The notes under the pieces: model-generated
Seen by the model: the letters and a program-made list of their open reading frames with translations, nothing else
Databases searched by the model: none
Told to the model about the DNA's origin: nothing
Source of the DNA: Diadophis punctatus similis
Lineage: Eukaryota > Chordata > Lepidosauria > Squamata > Dipsadidae
DNA: 64,000 bases
Direction of reading: 5' to 3'
Assembly: GCA_023053685.1 (NCBI GenBank)
Contig: JALIGW010000003.1
Coordinates: forward strand, 48,635,996 to 48,699,995
Translations under genes and position numbers: made by a program
Shown: positions 11,945 through 24,590 of the stretch, one piece after another
Numbering within the stretch: position 1 is the stretch's first letter
Layout of the letters: every line of letters begins with the position of its first letter

Positions 11945-14900
11945 AACTTGCTTAATTGCTGTGTTGCATTTAAATACTACATGTGATAGCAAAAGTGGGC
12001 AATTTACTGCTTGGTAACAACTTTGTTTAATATTTTGGTGAGAACAGAGTTTAATACCGTAAAATGGGCTATGTCATATATGTGTGTGAGACCAGCAATT
12101 TCTGTTTATTTTTCCTGTGGTTTTAATGGATTTTCTTCAATGTATAAATATTGTTCAACTTGTTTTACGTTTTTAAATGTACAGTGTAGTACAGAATCAG
12201 GTAGATATCTCTACACATTTCTGTTTTTATTTCTTCTGGTAGAGAGTCAATGATATGGATCAGATACAGTCTGACCAGGAATATTACACTATCCTATCTG
12301 GAATCCTCTGGTGTCTTTTTCCTCTGAAGTATATATTAGAAACAAAAATTGCCAATTGGAAAGCAAAAGAAGAAAAAGAGAGGAGTGGAGTGACAGGATT
12401 TTGGCTGTAACTGACTGGTTATATATCAATTGTTTTGTGAATTTATTACTCTTGTCACCATTTTATACAAATAAATATATTTTCAGGAACTTGAAAAGGT
12501 AACTCTGTCCTGGTGTGAGCCCTGACCTGAATGCTATTTGGGTCCTTCCAAGAGCAAATCCGTGAACATTTACTCTTTGATGAAGGATTTTGGTTGGTCC
12601 TATATGATTATTTCCCAAGTAACTAAGTTCATGACTGAGGAATTTTTTATATGAATAAAATGATAGCAGAGGATATTTTGATTCCTCAGATTTCCTTGTC
12701 ATTAGAACCTTTATAAATTTAAGCAATTGCGTTGAGATTATAAAATGAGACTGAAGTTCAAGAAAATGATATTTCAAGTCTATTTTATTAATGAAGGAAC
12801 AATTGGCTTGGGACAGCTTCTTAAAGAATTGCTGTGAAAATTTTGACCATCCTATCCAATGCTATTAGGTTTGTTATGTTTTAAAATTCTTTCTGATTGT
12901 GGATACTGGTGGCAACCCTGCAAAAATGGCCTCAAGAGTCCTCAGGTTGTTCTTGTTTCTCTAAGTAATAATGGAATGTAGAAATGCTCTGTATTTTTTT
13001 AAATAATTGTCAAGAAAGTCTTGTGTGTTTTATCATAAATATATGCTACAACAGTATTAACAGAGGTCCTATAAGACTTTACATTAAAGCAGAACTTCAC
13101 ATTCAGTCAGAATTTATTTAGTTTCATTGGTGCCATTTCAGATAGCTAATACAGGATTTGATTTATATTTTTGCCCTGGATTTTGACATTTGTTTTATTT
13201 GGTAACGTTCTCAATTTGATACATCATAAAGAGGCAAACTGGAGCCAAGAATACTCACATAAGTGAATTTGTTGCAGTTGCTTCCCTGACCTATCTTTTT
13301 GTCTGCATTTCTGTCTCTCTGGCTCCAGATTCTCTTGATGAACAGAATTGCATACATATAATGTAATTGAAAATTATTATTTTTATGTTGATAGGAGAAG
13401 AGGTAGATATGCAAACCTTTTCTTTGCTTTTTCTCTTGGGCAGATGATAAGTTGAATAATGTATGAGTCATATTGAGCATTTCTGTCTTTTTCGATTATG
13501 ACTTGCAACAGTGAAATACTCTTCCATGCCCAGCAGAAGAAAGGTTTGAGCAAAGCAAGCAGGAAAGGAGTAGAATCAATAATCTCTCTCTCACACTCCC
13601 CCTCTTCCTCTCCCCCCCCCCTCTCTCACACACACAATAGAAGCTTTAGGGACAGTTGGTGGGCATTATGTCACAAATTAATAAATACGTGATTGAGTTT
13701 TAAAACTGGGGATTACAGCTTGCATTACAGAGCATTTTAAACAGCGGCATCACACAGAATGTAGAGAGGGAAGAATGTTGCAGTATTTCCTGTACTGCAT
13801 CGAAATGAGTGACATGTCTTATCTTCCTTTTTAGCAGCTCTTCTGGGCACGATAGAGGCAAGATCAGATTGGCAGCCACTTCTGTATACTGTAATCTGTA
13901 TTCTTTCTGTGCTCATCTCCTGACAAAATGGGATCCAGAAGGAACACTAGAAAAAAAGGGGGGAATTAATCTGCTTTTTTCTTAGGCTTTTGGATTTATG
14001 TGTTTATAAATTTAATTTCTTGTAAGCATATTAGTGGTGACAAACAATGGATTTCACAATTTGAACTTCAATTCAATGTGGATAGATTTTATTCCCACAG
14101 TAGCCTTAAGTAATTTATATCACATCAAGGCAGTCTGGAGGCAATAAATATATGACTTAATTCTTTTGTTTTAAGCTGTTTTAATGAGAGTTAATTTTTT
14201 ATCCTCTTTTCCCCCCAATCTAAGTTATTTTTGTAAGGCTTCCTTGAAATGTGGCTGCACAATTATGCATTAGCTGAACAATGGCTCCTCTGTGATTTGT
14301 TCAGATATGCTCATGATTTCTGGTTCTGCTCTTTAATGATTTCAAAGGTGGCTCTTCAGATGGATTAGACTTTAAGTCAATCCAACTTTGCTAGTTGTCT
14401 TTGCTTAGGAAGACAGGATATCGCAGAGTGAAAATAGAGCAGAGCGTAGAATGTATTTATCATATTTAGCTTGGAATTTAGAGAGGAGATTGTATAAGGA
14501 TGAAAGAGCATATGTGTGTTTCAAATGCTTATTGATTGCTGAACTGTATCATAAGTTTAATTTCTATCACCATCTGCTGGCTTCATCCCAGTTCCTGGAG
14601 TTACCCAATATGAAATGCAGTAAATGATAAATATTTGACAGTTACAAATTATTTGTGCAGAAAGCTGCATCTCCCAAGACCTGAGACAATATGTTCTTGT
14701 AAAACGCATCTAACACCAACTTCTCTGTTTCTACAGCAAACGGTTGTTAACTTTGTTTTGCCTATATACACACATCTCATTAGTTACACAAGAATCAGTT
14801 TGAAAACAAGGAAGTTTGTTCATATTTGTCTCACTCTCTATTATATGTTCCTGCCAAGAAATGGCTCTTCATTAGAAAAATCAGAAAAATTAAAGGAAAG

Positions 14901-15702
14901 GAGATTACATTTGAATATTGCCTCTTAGCCCAAGCATATAAATGAACATTACAGATTATTTTAAAATGAAGTGATACATTTCTATGTGAAAATGTTCTCT
15001 CTAAAGTAAAATATCTAAAATGTTTAGGTTAAAACTTTTGAATCATTCACATTATCAGGTCAGCCGAAAAAAGTAGCTATTGTAAGCAATGCTCTCATTT
15101 TACTTTTCTTTTGGTTCTGAAGCTTTTATTTTACCTTTTCAGCATAAAAACAGCCCGACTCACAGGAAATACAATGCATGAAATAATTGTTAGGCATGTC
15201 ATATTCTGCTTTCCAGTCCTTAAGAGCTTCCAAAGAAGCTTAACATTTTGCTTTCAGGTTTTCATCTTTAAGTATTTACACAGTATCTATGATCTTGACA
15301 TCTCTATTCTTTAATTCTCTTGCTTATGCCAAGCTCCCATATCTATATAACTTAATTTTGATGTGTCTTTTTATGCATTATCAGTACTGGTTTCTATAGG
15401 AAACAGATAATTTAAGCAACTTTCTCAACATAGAAGGTTTTGAGTTATCGGTCTCTCTTGAAAAGGATAGTGTCAGTAAATGTGTACAATTTCTCAGTTT
15501 CTGTGTCTTATCATAGTTTAAATAAGTGACCAATGACATATGAAAATGTAACATTTCCACAATGACTAGTTCCACCAAGAAGATTTTTATACATAATGTT
15601 ATCAACTGAAGTTCATTTTGCAAGATATTTGAAGCAGGAAATGTCACTTAGGGAAAGTTTTAAAATTAATCTTTAAAAAAAAGATTTAAAAAAATATTTT
15701 AA
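11945..15702. other. Mostly unique intron
   Basis: I recognise no gene or dispersed repeat apart from a CT/C-rich tract near 13588-13637. The section around 14220-14590 is less AT-biased and has the texture of conserved non-coding sequence, but I cannot show this without an alignment. Confidence 0.4.
13588..13637 (+). repeat. CT/C-rich low-complexity tract
   Basis: CTCTCT, CCCCCCCCC and CACACACA blocks in succession. Confidence 0.85.
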
Positions 15703-15816
15703 AAAGGGGCGTGCATAAGCGCACCAGCGTGCCTACCTTCCCCCATCCTACTGTCTCCATTTACTATGTTCAAATTTATGTTTATACTATACCTGTTATC
15801 TTGTACATGTTTGACT

Positions 15817-15817
<1 letters not shown>
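15703..15817 (+). mobile_element. CR1/L2-type LINE 3' UTR (same family as 5050 and 36378)
   Basis: GGGGCGTGCATAAGCGCACC and GTGCCTACCTTCCCCC are the reverse complement of the UTR seen at 5195-5240 and 36520-36560. The fragment ends TGTTTGACTAAATAATAAT and runs straight into an AAT array, so the array looks like a grown LINE tail. Confidence 0.75.
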
Positions 15818-15917
<100 letters not shown>

Positions 15918-16146
15918 TAGGGTTATTCAAAAAGAATGAACCGATTTCATGACGCAATATTTTATTAAGGAAAAGTAATACAAAACTCCAGCCAAGTCAC
16001 AAGTATTCTACTCACAATCAACTTTTATTTCCTGTCATACAAGTGTTCAATGTGGCCTTCAAAACTTAGATAACTCCTCTTTCAAATGGTCACTGAGAAC
16101 TGAAGCAATGCGTCATGAAATCGGTTCTTTCTTTTTAAATAACCCT

Positions 16147-16147
<1 letters not shown>
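15918..16147 (+). mobile_element. Mariner-like MITE inserted in an AAT array
   Basis: It has 230 bp with terminal inverted repeats of about 37 bp. The left end is TAGGGTTATTCAAAAAGAAT followed by GAACCGATTTCATGACGC. The right end is its near reverse complement, ending AAATAACCCTG. Both sides are flanked by TA (15916-15917 and 16148-16149). It has no transposase. Confidence 0.85.

Positions 16148-16236
<89 letters not shown>
16148..16236 (+). repeat. (AAT)n microsatellite, right block
   Basis: About 29 AAT units, continuing the array on the far side of the MITE. Confidence 0.97.
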
Positions 16237-16729
16237 GATAAGCCCTTTCGTGAAAATCCTGAACTAGAGATAGAAGAGGACCTAATAATTGCTCTCTAAA
16301 TATTGATATTATTTTTCACCCAATAATAGTTCCTTCATTTTGTTTCAAATATAGTCTTTGAACTTAAAGTAGTCTTAGGAAAAAACTTATTATATATGAA
16401 TTCAGGATATGATGAATCTTCAAATTTAGCATAAGCTTAAAAATAAAGCAATGCATTTATTTCAGGAAAGCAGAAATGTTCATTGATGACAATTTTGAAT
16501 CAATATTTTGGGTAGGAAGTATCCTCTATCACTACAGATAACAACTACCGGTACCTATTGAGATATTATTCAAGAGCAAGAGAGAGGTCAAGGCTGCTTA
16601 TTTATTTATTATGAATTTAAAAATGAAGAAAATCAAAATCTTTTTTTAATTTGGTACTGAACAACTAGATTTGAAATAATAAAAAATACAACAATGGAAA
16701 GCAGTACAGTAAGGATGTTTTAATAAGGA

Positions 16730-16815
16730 TGTTTTAATCTTATTCTGTAAGATGCTTAGAGTCATTTCCTGATAACAGTTAGCATATAAATTGAAAAATA
16801 AATAAATAACAAATA
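16730..16815 (+). mobile_element. L2-like LINE tail
   Basis: CTGTAAGATGCTTAGAGTCA, then GCATATAAATTGAAAAATAAAT: the usual L2 end of form 'GTAAGCCGC-AGAGTC...ATATAAATT' plus an AAAT tail. Confidence 0.55.
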
Positions 16816-17227
16816 ACATAAATTCAATATCTCTATACTTCTGCAGTAAGGCTAATGGCTGCAGTTGGTAGCTTCCTTCTTGAGCTATTAATCTCAATTT
16901 ATACCTTGATAGGATCCATTTATCCTTTCCATTAATTCAGTTAATTAATTGATTTCATTAATGTTTGCTTGTTTTTCCAGCCATGTTTTCAACCTGTGTC
17001 TAACAGCTAAATACTGCTGCAATGTAAAGGATATAGAGAAACAGTGACTCCTTATAACTAGGAAGAATGAATAATGACGAGAGATAGGTCCATGCAGCAT
17101 ATTTTCTGCATAACCCTGCATAAATAATGCCTTTGAAAAGAAACGTGGGAGTAGAGCAGAGCAAAACAGAACAGAATATTGGCCAAGTGTGATTGCACAC
17201 ACAAGGAATTTGTCTCCAGTGCATAAG

Positions 17228-17311
17228 CTTTCAGTGTACATACAAACAAGGTAATATAATCAGTGTACATACAAACAATATGTACATACAAACACCAAAT
17301 GTACATACAAA
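17228..17311 (+). repeat. Minisatellite of a TGTACATACAAACA unit
   Basis: Four spaced copies of TGTACATACAAA(C/T)A, with 5-15 bp variable linkers. Confidence 0.8.
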
Positions 17312-17521
17312 TAACAATATAATCATAAGATACCAAAAGGAGAAGGTAGTAGAAAATATGAGAAGGATAATAATAATAATACAGCCATACTACATGGGTA
17401 AAAACCCTAGACATAAGATAGTACTGTGGTAATTAGGGATTCAGCAGAGTGATGGCACGATGGAAAAAACTGTGTGTCTAGTTGTTTTGGCATGATGCAA
17501 TGCTCTACAGTGGGATCCTGA

Positions 17522-17733
17522 TGCATTGGTTGGAATGTGGTACTGCAGGCTATCTCTGCTGACTGCCGGCTGCCAGCAGTTCAATACTCAACGGCTCAAG
17601 GTGGATTCAGCCTTCTATCCTTCCACGGTTGATAAAATAAGGACCAAGATTGTTGGGGACAATATGCTGACTAAACCGTTTAGAGGAGGCTGTAAAGCAC
17701 TGTGGAGTGGTATATAAGTCTAGTGCTATTGCT
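17522..17733 (+). mobile_element. tRNA-derived squamate SINE with ATCCTGA target duplication
   Basis: The head has a tRNA-like GTACTGCAGGC segment. The body has CGGCTCAAGGTGGATTCAGC, then AAATAAGGACCAAGATTGTT. The end is TATATAAGTCTAGTGCTATT. It matches the clearer copies at 39923 and 53690. Seven-base direct repeats ATCCTGA (17515-17521 and 17734-17740) flank it. Confidence 0.85.
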
Positions 17734-17787
17734 ATCCTGAGGGAAGGAGTTGAAACAGTTTGTGTCCAGGATGTGAAGGGTCTGTAG

Positions 17788-17906
17788 CAGTGGTGGGTTG
17801 CTACCGGTTCGCCCCAGTAGCGGCGATGGGAGGCTCCACCCACCCACGGGCACAGGCATGTTTACAGTTCCGAACCAGTAGCGAAGGTAAGTGAAACCCA
17901 CTACTG
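17788..17906 (+). mobile_element. hAT MITE with perfect 8-bp target duplication
   Basis: 119 bp. The ends are CAGTGGTGGGTTGCTACCGG and GTGAAACCCACTACTG. Perfect GTCTGTAG duplications lie at 17780-17787 and 17907-17914. It is inserted in the LINE fragment around it. A diverged family member lies at 63533. Confidence 0.92.
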
Positions 17907-18060
17907 GTCTGTAGATATTTTCTCAGCCCTCCTTCTGACCCGTACAATATATAGGTCCTCTATAGAAGGCAGGCTGGTTGCAGTTATTTTTTCTGCAGTC
18001 ATAACTATTCGTTGAAGTCTGTACTTGTCCTGTTTGGTTGCTGTAGCAAACCAGCAAATA

Positions 18061-20344
18061 TGAAGCAAAAGTTAAAAATATAGCTGGTTCACGCTTCAAT
18101 GATGCATAATTGTGATAAGTGTGCATTTTCTTTTATTTGTGGATGGAGAAAACAAATGTTTTAATCCTTCAAAGGTAAACATGTTGGTCCTAAAACAGCT
18201 ATAATGGTAATGGACCATCTGGAGATAAGGTTGGAATTTCACCATTCTCAAAAGAGAGCAGGCCAACTTTATAACTAAAGTTCACACAAATGTTCTAGCA
18301 GTCTCTCTACTTGTAGAAGTGAGAAAAGTCCTCTGAAAGAGATCCAACTACTATTTGGCAACCAGTTCAGAAGAAAAAAGTATTTTCACTTAAGCCTTAT
18401 CTGCAATTTTGATGGAAGGTGGAATTTCACCCAGGCATTTCTTTCTCTCCTTTCTTCAAGCTAAAACAAAGTCATATCATTATTATTGATCAACCACTTC
18501 TTGATTCCTGCCTTTGGCATAAACTATAAAGATGAAAGATTTGTGGCAGTATTTAAGTGGGAGTGATTACAGTACAATAAACCTGTTGCATGTTTCTAAC
18601 AGTAATTGTTCTTGTAGAAGAAATTATTTTGTAGTCAGAGCATATGACTCTCTTAGTCTCATTTCCTGAACCTTTTTTTAAGGAGAGATGTTTTACGATT
18701 TTGAATACAGTTTGACTTCAGATGTGATTCATAGATAGAGATTGTTTTAAATTAATGGCTGCATTTTGGTTGAGAAAACCATCCTTTCCCTCCCATCTGA
18801 AATTGTGTTTTGCTGGACTCATCTCGGGTCAAAAATGAAGGAATTAGAAAGGAAAAATATTAATTTAAAATTTTAAAGATTAAAAACTTTAATGAAAACA
18901 TGAATTTGCCAAATTTGATGGCAGGCATATTTTCAAGCAGAAAGTCATTTTGTTAGTGTGTTTGTTTGATTTATAGCAGGCAAATACAAAAATAAAAATG
19001 CCTGGATTTCCACAATAGTAGTATTTCCTGTTTGGGATGCTTCTGTGAGTGCACATCTTTCACTTCTCTCATGAGTAAAAAAAAGTTGATTTTCAGAAGT
19101 TGATTTCAAACTTCTAAATTGGATTGTGTGGATAAGGACTTTCATTATCGGGTAAATACAACTTTTCATTACTTGTTTTTAACGAGTTATGGCATAATGG
19201 CATAAATCTAAGCATGCAACAGCAGTTTCACTGTGTCTGATTTGCAGAGCCAGGTAAGATGCAAAAGAGGAGTCCTCTACTACTTTGTTAAAAGAACTCC
19301 TGGCTCAGACGCAAATCTTGAAGCCGATCCAACAAGATCCAACAAGAGCTTAAATGTGATTTAAAACTGATAAAAAGGGGCTTGATATCAGGATCGTTTA
19401 CATGCTCATGAGACCATTACTCAAGCCACTTATAATATTTTTAAAAAACAAATTACTTATTTGGAATCACAATTGCATAAGAAATGTCATTAGTATTGAG
19501 TATCTTCCAAGTCAATCAAACTTGGCTGAATTTATGGAAGATTTTTTTTAAGAAAGCTTCTTTTTTGGGGAACAGATTTTCCAGATGACATTGATCATGG
19601 GATTAAAATTCCTTTATTGAGAAAAGCATAATTGGTTCCAATATTATTATTGTGCAGTTCCTCCATGTTACCACAAAATATGAGATATTATTTTTCCAGG
19701 AATCAGTAAAGTCTCTTTTAAATCTGTGTTCTAGTCAAGACAATTTATCTTTATTTTATTAAAGTTTCAAAAAAATCAGTACAATTTCAATATTTCATAT
19801 ATTTTCTAGCTATATTCTGCATTAATCACCAAGATAATATTCATAGATTTGATAACCCTCTGAATGTAGAGGCCTTTATCTTATCTTTAAAATATGTTGA
19901 CAGACAAGCTTGATTGTATTTCATTCTATTCCATAAAATCTGCTGTGGAAGAGTTTGCCTACAGTTCGGTCATAAAAGTCTCAAGTCTAAAAGTTTCTAC
20001 CCTTGAATTTTTCTGTACTCTTTTTTGTTTATGTTTTGGTTATTTTCAAGATAGACAGTCTGGGCATATTGCCAAGTCTACTGTTTATTTTTAATACACA
20101 TTACTTTTCCTTCAGATAGTAATGTTTGGAATTGTTTGTAATTTTCACTATAAAAAGAGGGCTGAAACCACCATCTTTGGAAAGTTATCAACTTTCCCTT
20201 GTTTTTCCTTCCTATATCTTTTTTATGATTCTTTCTCTTTAATAATGTCACTTACTTGTTCTTTTATTTTTATGCACCTATTCACCTTTTTCTTTTTTTC
20301 TTTTAAATATAGGTTCTATATATATACATAATAGGATGATATTT
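18061..20344. other. Unique-looking intron, no recognised feature
   Basis: AT-rich sequence. I see no gene and no repeat that I can name. Confidence 0.4.
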
Positions 20345-20590
20345 GAATGCTAAAAAGAGTCTTTATGGAGGCTCTATCTCTATGAACAATACTCGTCAAA
20401 TGTGTTAAATATTAAACTCTCTCTTCCCAAATTCCATCTTGCTCCAAATAGCAGGACAAGAGTCAAGACAGTTGGAGATGGACTGGGCACAGTGGTCGAC
20501 CAGGGCGTCTTTCCCTTACTTTAATCCACCTCACCTCTCCCTCACTTTAATCCAATTTACGCGCACGTCTTGACATCCCCCCCAATTGAT
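20345..20590 (-). mobile_element. Possible LTR-retrotransposon 3' end (polypurine tract plus LTR)
   Basis: On the minus strand a G-run (ATTGGGGGGGA) is followed at once by TGTCAAGACGTGCGCG. This is the arrangement of a polypurine tract joined to an LTR that begins TGT. The LTR would run from 20575 down to about 20345. Its far edge and any target duplication are not clear, and no internal coding region was found. Confidence 0.35.
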
Positions 20591-21914
20591 AGATGTCAAG
20601 GTCCTCTTCAAATACGATGGACGAACATCATCAAATATTAAACATAGGATTTCCAGAATTGTAGAAGTAAAACAAATAATTGTCCCTCTTATCTTCTTGT
20701 GTTTAATTAATTCTAGTTTAGTAACAAATATAAGAACTCATTAATAGTTCTGTGCAACAGTTGATTTGTGCCAAGAATGTAACAAAGTAAAATGTAACCC
20801 CAAAGAGAGATATATAGAAATAAGCAAATAAATCTTACCTATATGTTTCTAAAAATAAAAAAAAAGATGAAAAGAATAATGTGCCATGAAGTTTCAGATT
20901 AGAAACTACCATCAATTAATATAAGAAAATACATCTGAAAGGGCGTATAACCATGAATCAGTTCTCTCTTTACCAGTCCACAATGTTGTATAGTATATTA
21001 ATACTCTGATAAAGTGTTGATAAAATTACCCTCAGTCATTATACAAATAGAAGTAGTTCAGTTTGAGAAGACCAATTTTTAATATCTTAGCATTTCATGC
21101 AATAAACTCTGGAATTTCTCCCAGAAATTAAAGTATTAATAATAGAGCCTAGACTCCCTTATGCATGTGGCAAGTCAGAGGTAACAGAGATACAAAGAAT
21201 AATTCTATTACTTCATTTATTTGATTAGACTGCTGGTTTCATAGGGATACTATTTATATACATTGCCAGGGGGTGAATGTGCACATAATTTGGGTAATTA
21301 GGAAGAGTGTATAATCAAAGTTCAAACCAGGTTTTACATTAAGTGTACTTTTTCAACATTAAGCATATGCTCTGTGTAAAAAGCTGAAAACCCAGCATTC
21401 TGTTTTTTTAATGTAATAAGTGCATCAGTGAATGCAAACTACAGGTAGTTTTCTAGCAAAACACTAAAACTAATGCTATCCATTTATATACACGACTGCC
21501 TGGTAATGATTCTGGATATTTCTTACCAATTCAGTTTCTTTTATTAGGCTAGAATTTAATAGTCCTTTGTCTCAGTAAATAAGGTCTACATTAAGAAACA
21601 TCGGGAGCAGTGTATGATCTGCCTTCCATTCTTCAACATCTCTATGCCCCATTTATTGAGTTATGTTAATTTTAAACATGGAAAACTGCACTGTTTTATT
21701 TGTCATGCTAATCCTTTCCTCTGTGGCTTCAATCCATTTATCATTTTAGTCCAGCTGGACTAAAATCTCTGCAAGTTCTCTTACTTACCAAGTTTAAGTG
21801 AAGAAAAACACCAATTTATATGTCAAGTAATAACCATATTTTCTCTAACTATAGTATGTCTTTAACTGTGGTGTAACCCTATGCATCAGCCTATCAGTGC
21901 AGTTTGCAAACATA
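20591..21914. other. Unique-looking intron, no recognised feature
   Basis: AT-rich. No gene or repeat recognised. Confidence 0.4.
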
Positions 21915-22421
21915 CCGTATTTTCCAGAGTATAAGACGCACCTTTTTCCTCCCTAAAAGAGGCTGAAAATTTGGGTGCGTCTTATACTTCAAATGTAGCT
22001 TTTTTGAAGCTTTTTTTTCCAGCCCTAACAAGGTGCTAATGATCTTCCCGGCTTCCTATTCCATCCGAAGAAGGTTTTTTCCAGCCCTAAGTCTTTGCAG
22101 GCTTGTTTTCATTCCTACTCCCTCTGAAAAAGCGGTGCTTTTCAGCCCTAACGCGGTGCTAACGATCTTCCTGGCTTGCAGCATTTTTTTTTATTCCTAC
22201 TCCCTCCGAAGCAGTTTTTCCTGCCGTAAGTCTTTGCAGGCTTGTTTTCATTCCTACTCCCTCTGAAAAAGGCTTTTTCAGCCCTAACCAGGGGATAAAA
22301 TAATGGGCTGAAGCTGAACAAACTAAGGACGCTAGCCAGATGAATACCTGGTAGGTAGATTCCCCCCCCCCTATTTTCCTCCCCCAAAACTAAGGTGCGT
22401 CTTATACTCCGAAAAATACAG
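21915..22421 (+). mobile_element. TA-flanked 'TATAAGACGCACC' MITE, copy A
   Basis: Terminal inverted repeats of about 30 bp: CCGTATTTTCCAGAGTATAA at the left and GTGCGTCTTATACTCCGAAA at the right, flanked by TA on both sides. The interior repeats a segment of about 139 bp (starting near 22089 and 22228) carrying AGTCTTTGCAGGCTTG and TTCCTACTCCCTC. It shares GGACGCTAGCCAGATG with copy C at 34611. It is non-coding. Confidence 0.85.
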
Positions 22422-22423
22422 TA

Positions 22424-23696
22424 AATAAGTAATTAAGTAAGTACTTGCAGGTATAATGATTAAAGTGGTTTCTGTCCTGTGAAAATTTCCTGAACCATAA
22501 GGATAAGTCACTGCATTTCATTGTAAAAAGTCAAAATGTCTGTAATCTATATCAGTTTCACATGGCCAGTAGAATTTTAGCATCTCTTTATTTGCAGCAA
22601 GAAAACTAACGTCATAAATTCTAAAAATAAGCAATGCATGACAGCTTCAATTGTTTGGTCTGGTTGAATGTTATAGAATACCCACTGGGCAAACTTACAA
22701 GCCTCAAGCAAACAATTTTTTTCTCCCATCAGCTGAGGCTATTAGAGTTTGAGAATCAACTTTAAACCGCTTCAGTGATGGTGGAAGTCTCACAACAGGT
22801 GAGCAAATTCCCTTGAATCTCAAGACATAAATCATTACACATTTATTTTAAATGAACAAGGTAATGAAATAATTGCATACAAAGTAAATAGTGCAGAAAA
22901 ATAATCCAGATGATAGTCTGGTGATGTCTAAATTAACTTCCTTGATCAGAGAAAAAACAATATCTACATTTATGGCTGACTGGAAATCCCTTATAGACTT
23001 TTTGCATGAGATGGAAGAAATGCACTTACAACTGATTTTGATGATTAGAAAAAAAAATTGGATAATAGGAAAAAAGAGCTTTTATGTAATTATATTTTCT
23101 GCAGAGGAAATAGCAAGCTTCCTTCATTTCATTCTCTTTCACTGTACTTTTGGTTTTTTCCCCATTTTTCTTTCTAGTTCATATTAGTTTGTGTTAGGTT
23201 TTATGTTCTTAAAAAAACTCTTTAAAACTTTTAACATTTTTTAAAGTAATAGCTTACAGACTTAGCTATGCTTCTTTTTATTTACAGAATGAGGAAACAC
23301 CATTATGGAAAAGTGGTATTGTGAGATCTCTAAATTAAGAACAATCTAGCTTGACAATATTAGTATACCTGTACATCACATCCCCCTTTTTTTTCTTTTT
23401 TATTATTCTTATGCAATCTCAGGAAATAGATGGTAACTTCTTAATATTTTTCCTTCCTTTTGGTCAATATGTATTTCTAAAAGAATCTTGCAAAATAAGT
23501 ATCAGATATCTTTCATGGACATATACTGTGTGTGTGTCTGTGTGTGTGTGTCAGAAAGGAAATAAGTTTCCTAATACTTAAGCATATTTTAATGTCTATG
23601 TATTTGTAATCTCACTCATATATTCTCAAGATTGAAATCTATGAAGAGTTCTTAATTTGACTCCTTTTCTAGTTTGTACATGGGAGAGCCATAAAT
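22424..23696. other. Intron between two MITE copies, no recognised feature
   Basis: AT-rich. Only a short interrupted GT run near 23528-23552 stands out. Confidence 0.45.
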
Positions 23697-24039
23697 TACC
23701 GTATTTTTTGGAGTATAAGACGCACCTTTTTACTCCCAAAAAGGGGTCAAAAAGTGGGTGCATCCTATACTCCAAATGTAGCCCCCACCCACCTGCCAGC
23801 CGCCACTCAGCCTGGGGAGGAAAGCGTTTTCAGGCGGCAGCGCTGCGATCCCCTCCCCGATTCCAAAAACAGAGCGTGCGGAGACCCAAAAAAAAGCATC
23901 GCGTTTCAGGCGGCGGGCAGCGCCGGTTGCACGCCCTGTTTTTGGAATGGGGAAGGAAGTGTTTGGCCACCGCTGCTGCCGCCATTGCTGGCCGGAGCTG
24001 CAGCCGCTGTTGCTGGGAGCCGCTGCCGCCCCAGCTGCC

Positions 24040-24300
24040 GTTGCAGCCTCCGCCCCTGCCGGAGGACCTGCCGCTGCCGCCGCCACCCCCGTTGCAGCCC
24101 CCGCCCCCAGCACAGGACCCGCAGCCGCCCCCGTTGCAGCCCCCCGCGCAGGACCCGCAGCCGCCCCCGTTGCAGCCCCCGGCGCAGGACACGCCGCCAC
24201 AGCCACCCCCGTTGCAGCCCCCGCAGCCGCCCCCGTTGCAGCCCCCGGCGCAGGACACGCCGCCGCAGCCACCCCCGTTGCAGCCCCCACCCCCACTGCA
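24040..24300 (+). repeat. GC-rich minisatellite of CCCCCGTTGCAGCCCCC units
   Basis: The core CCCCCGTTGCAGCCCCC recurs about six times with GCAGGACACGCCGCC-type linkers. It is very rich in CpG and C-runs in an otherwise AT-rich intron. The minus strand has many GGGGG runs. Confidence 0.9.
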
Positions 24301-24436
24301 GGACCCGACGCCGCCGATACTCACCACCGCCGATACTCGCCGCCACCGGAGCCACCGCTGCTGCTGCCCGAAGCGAGCTGCCTGACAGGTTTGAAGACCA
24401 ACTTCCAAGTTTGAAGAGCTCTGGGTTAGCGGTGCA

Positions 24437-24582
24437 AGGGTCTTCAAACTTGGCAAGTTTAAGACTAGTGGACTTCAACTCCCAGAATTCCTCCTCCAGT
24501 CATGCTAGCTCAGGAATGACTGGAGGAGGAATTCTGGGAGTTGAAGTCCACAAGTCTTAAACTTGACAAGTTTGAAGACCCT
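24437..24582 (+). mobile_element. Palindromic hAT-like MITE nested in copy B
   Basis: The two halves are near-perfect reverse complements over about 67 bp each (AGGGTCTTCAAACTTGGCAA with its mirror TTTGAAGACCCT, and CAACTCCCAGAATTCC with GGAATTCTGGGAGTTG). The family is the one at 50450. Confidence 0.8.
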
Positions 24583-24590
24583 TGCCACCC

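Larger units (their letters stand above)
17430..18060 (-). mobile_element. Rex1/Jockey-group LINE, RT C-terminal fragment split by two insertions
   Basis: Read on the minus strand, the pieces give RLQRIVMTAEKI, LPSIEDLYIVR, then HPGHKLFQLLPSG and QFFPS. This series (LPSI-DLY ... HP-H-LF-LLPSG-RY ... FFP) is typical of the C-terminal tail of Rex1-like LINE reverse transcriptases. A SINE at 17522-17733 splits it after LLPSG, and a hAT element at 17788-17906 splits it again. Confidence 0.7.

Noticed and set aside
12463..12777. 104-codon minus-strand frame
   Set aside because: No recognisable motif, AT-rich codons and no splice or promoter context. Probably chance.
16108..16299. Poly-isoleucine frame
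   Set aside because: Translation of the AAT microsatellite.
23754..24560. Long overlapping open frames (up to 268 codons) on both strands in the GC-rich patch
   Set aside because: They arise from stop-poor CCG/CAG-type repeats inside a MITE. The proteins are pure Pro/Ala/Arg or Gly/Cys repeats in every frame, with no domain.
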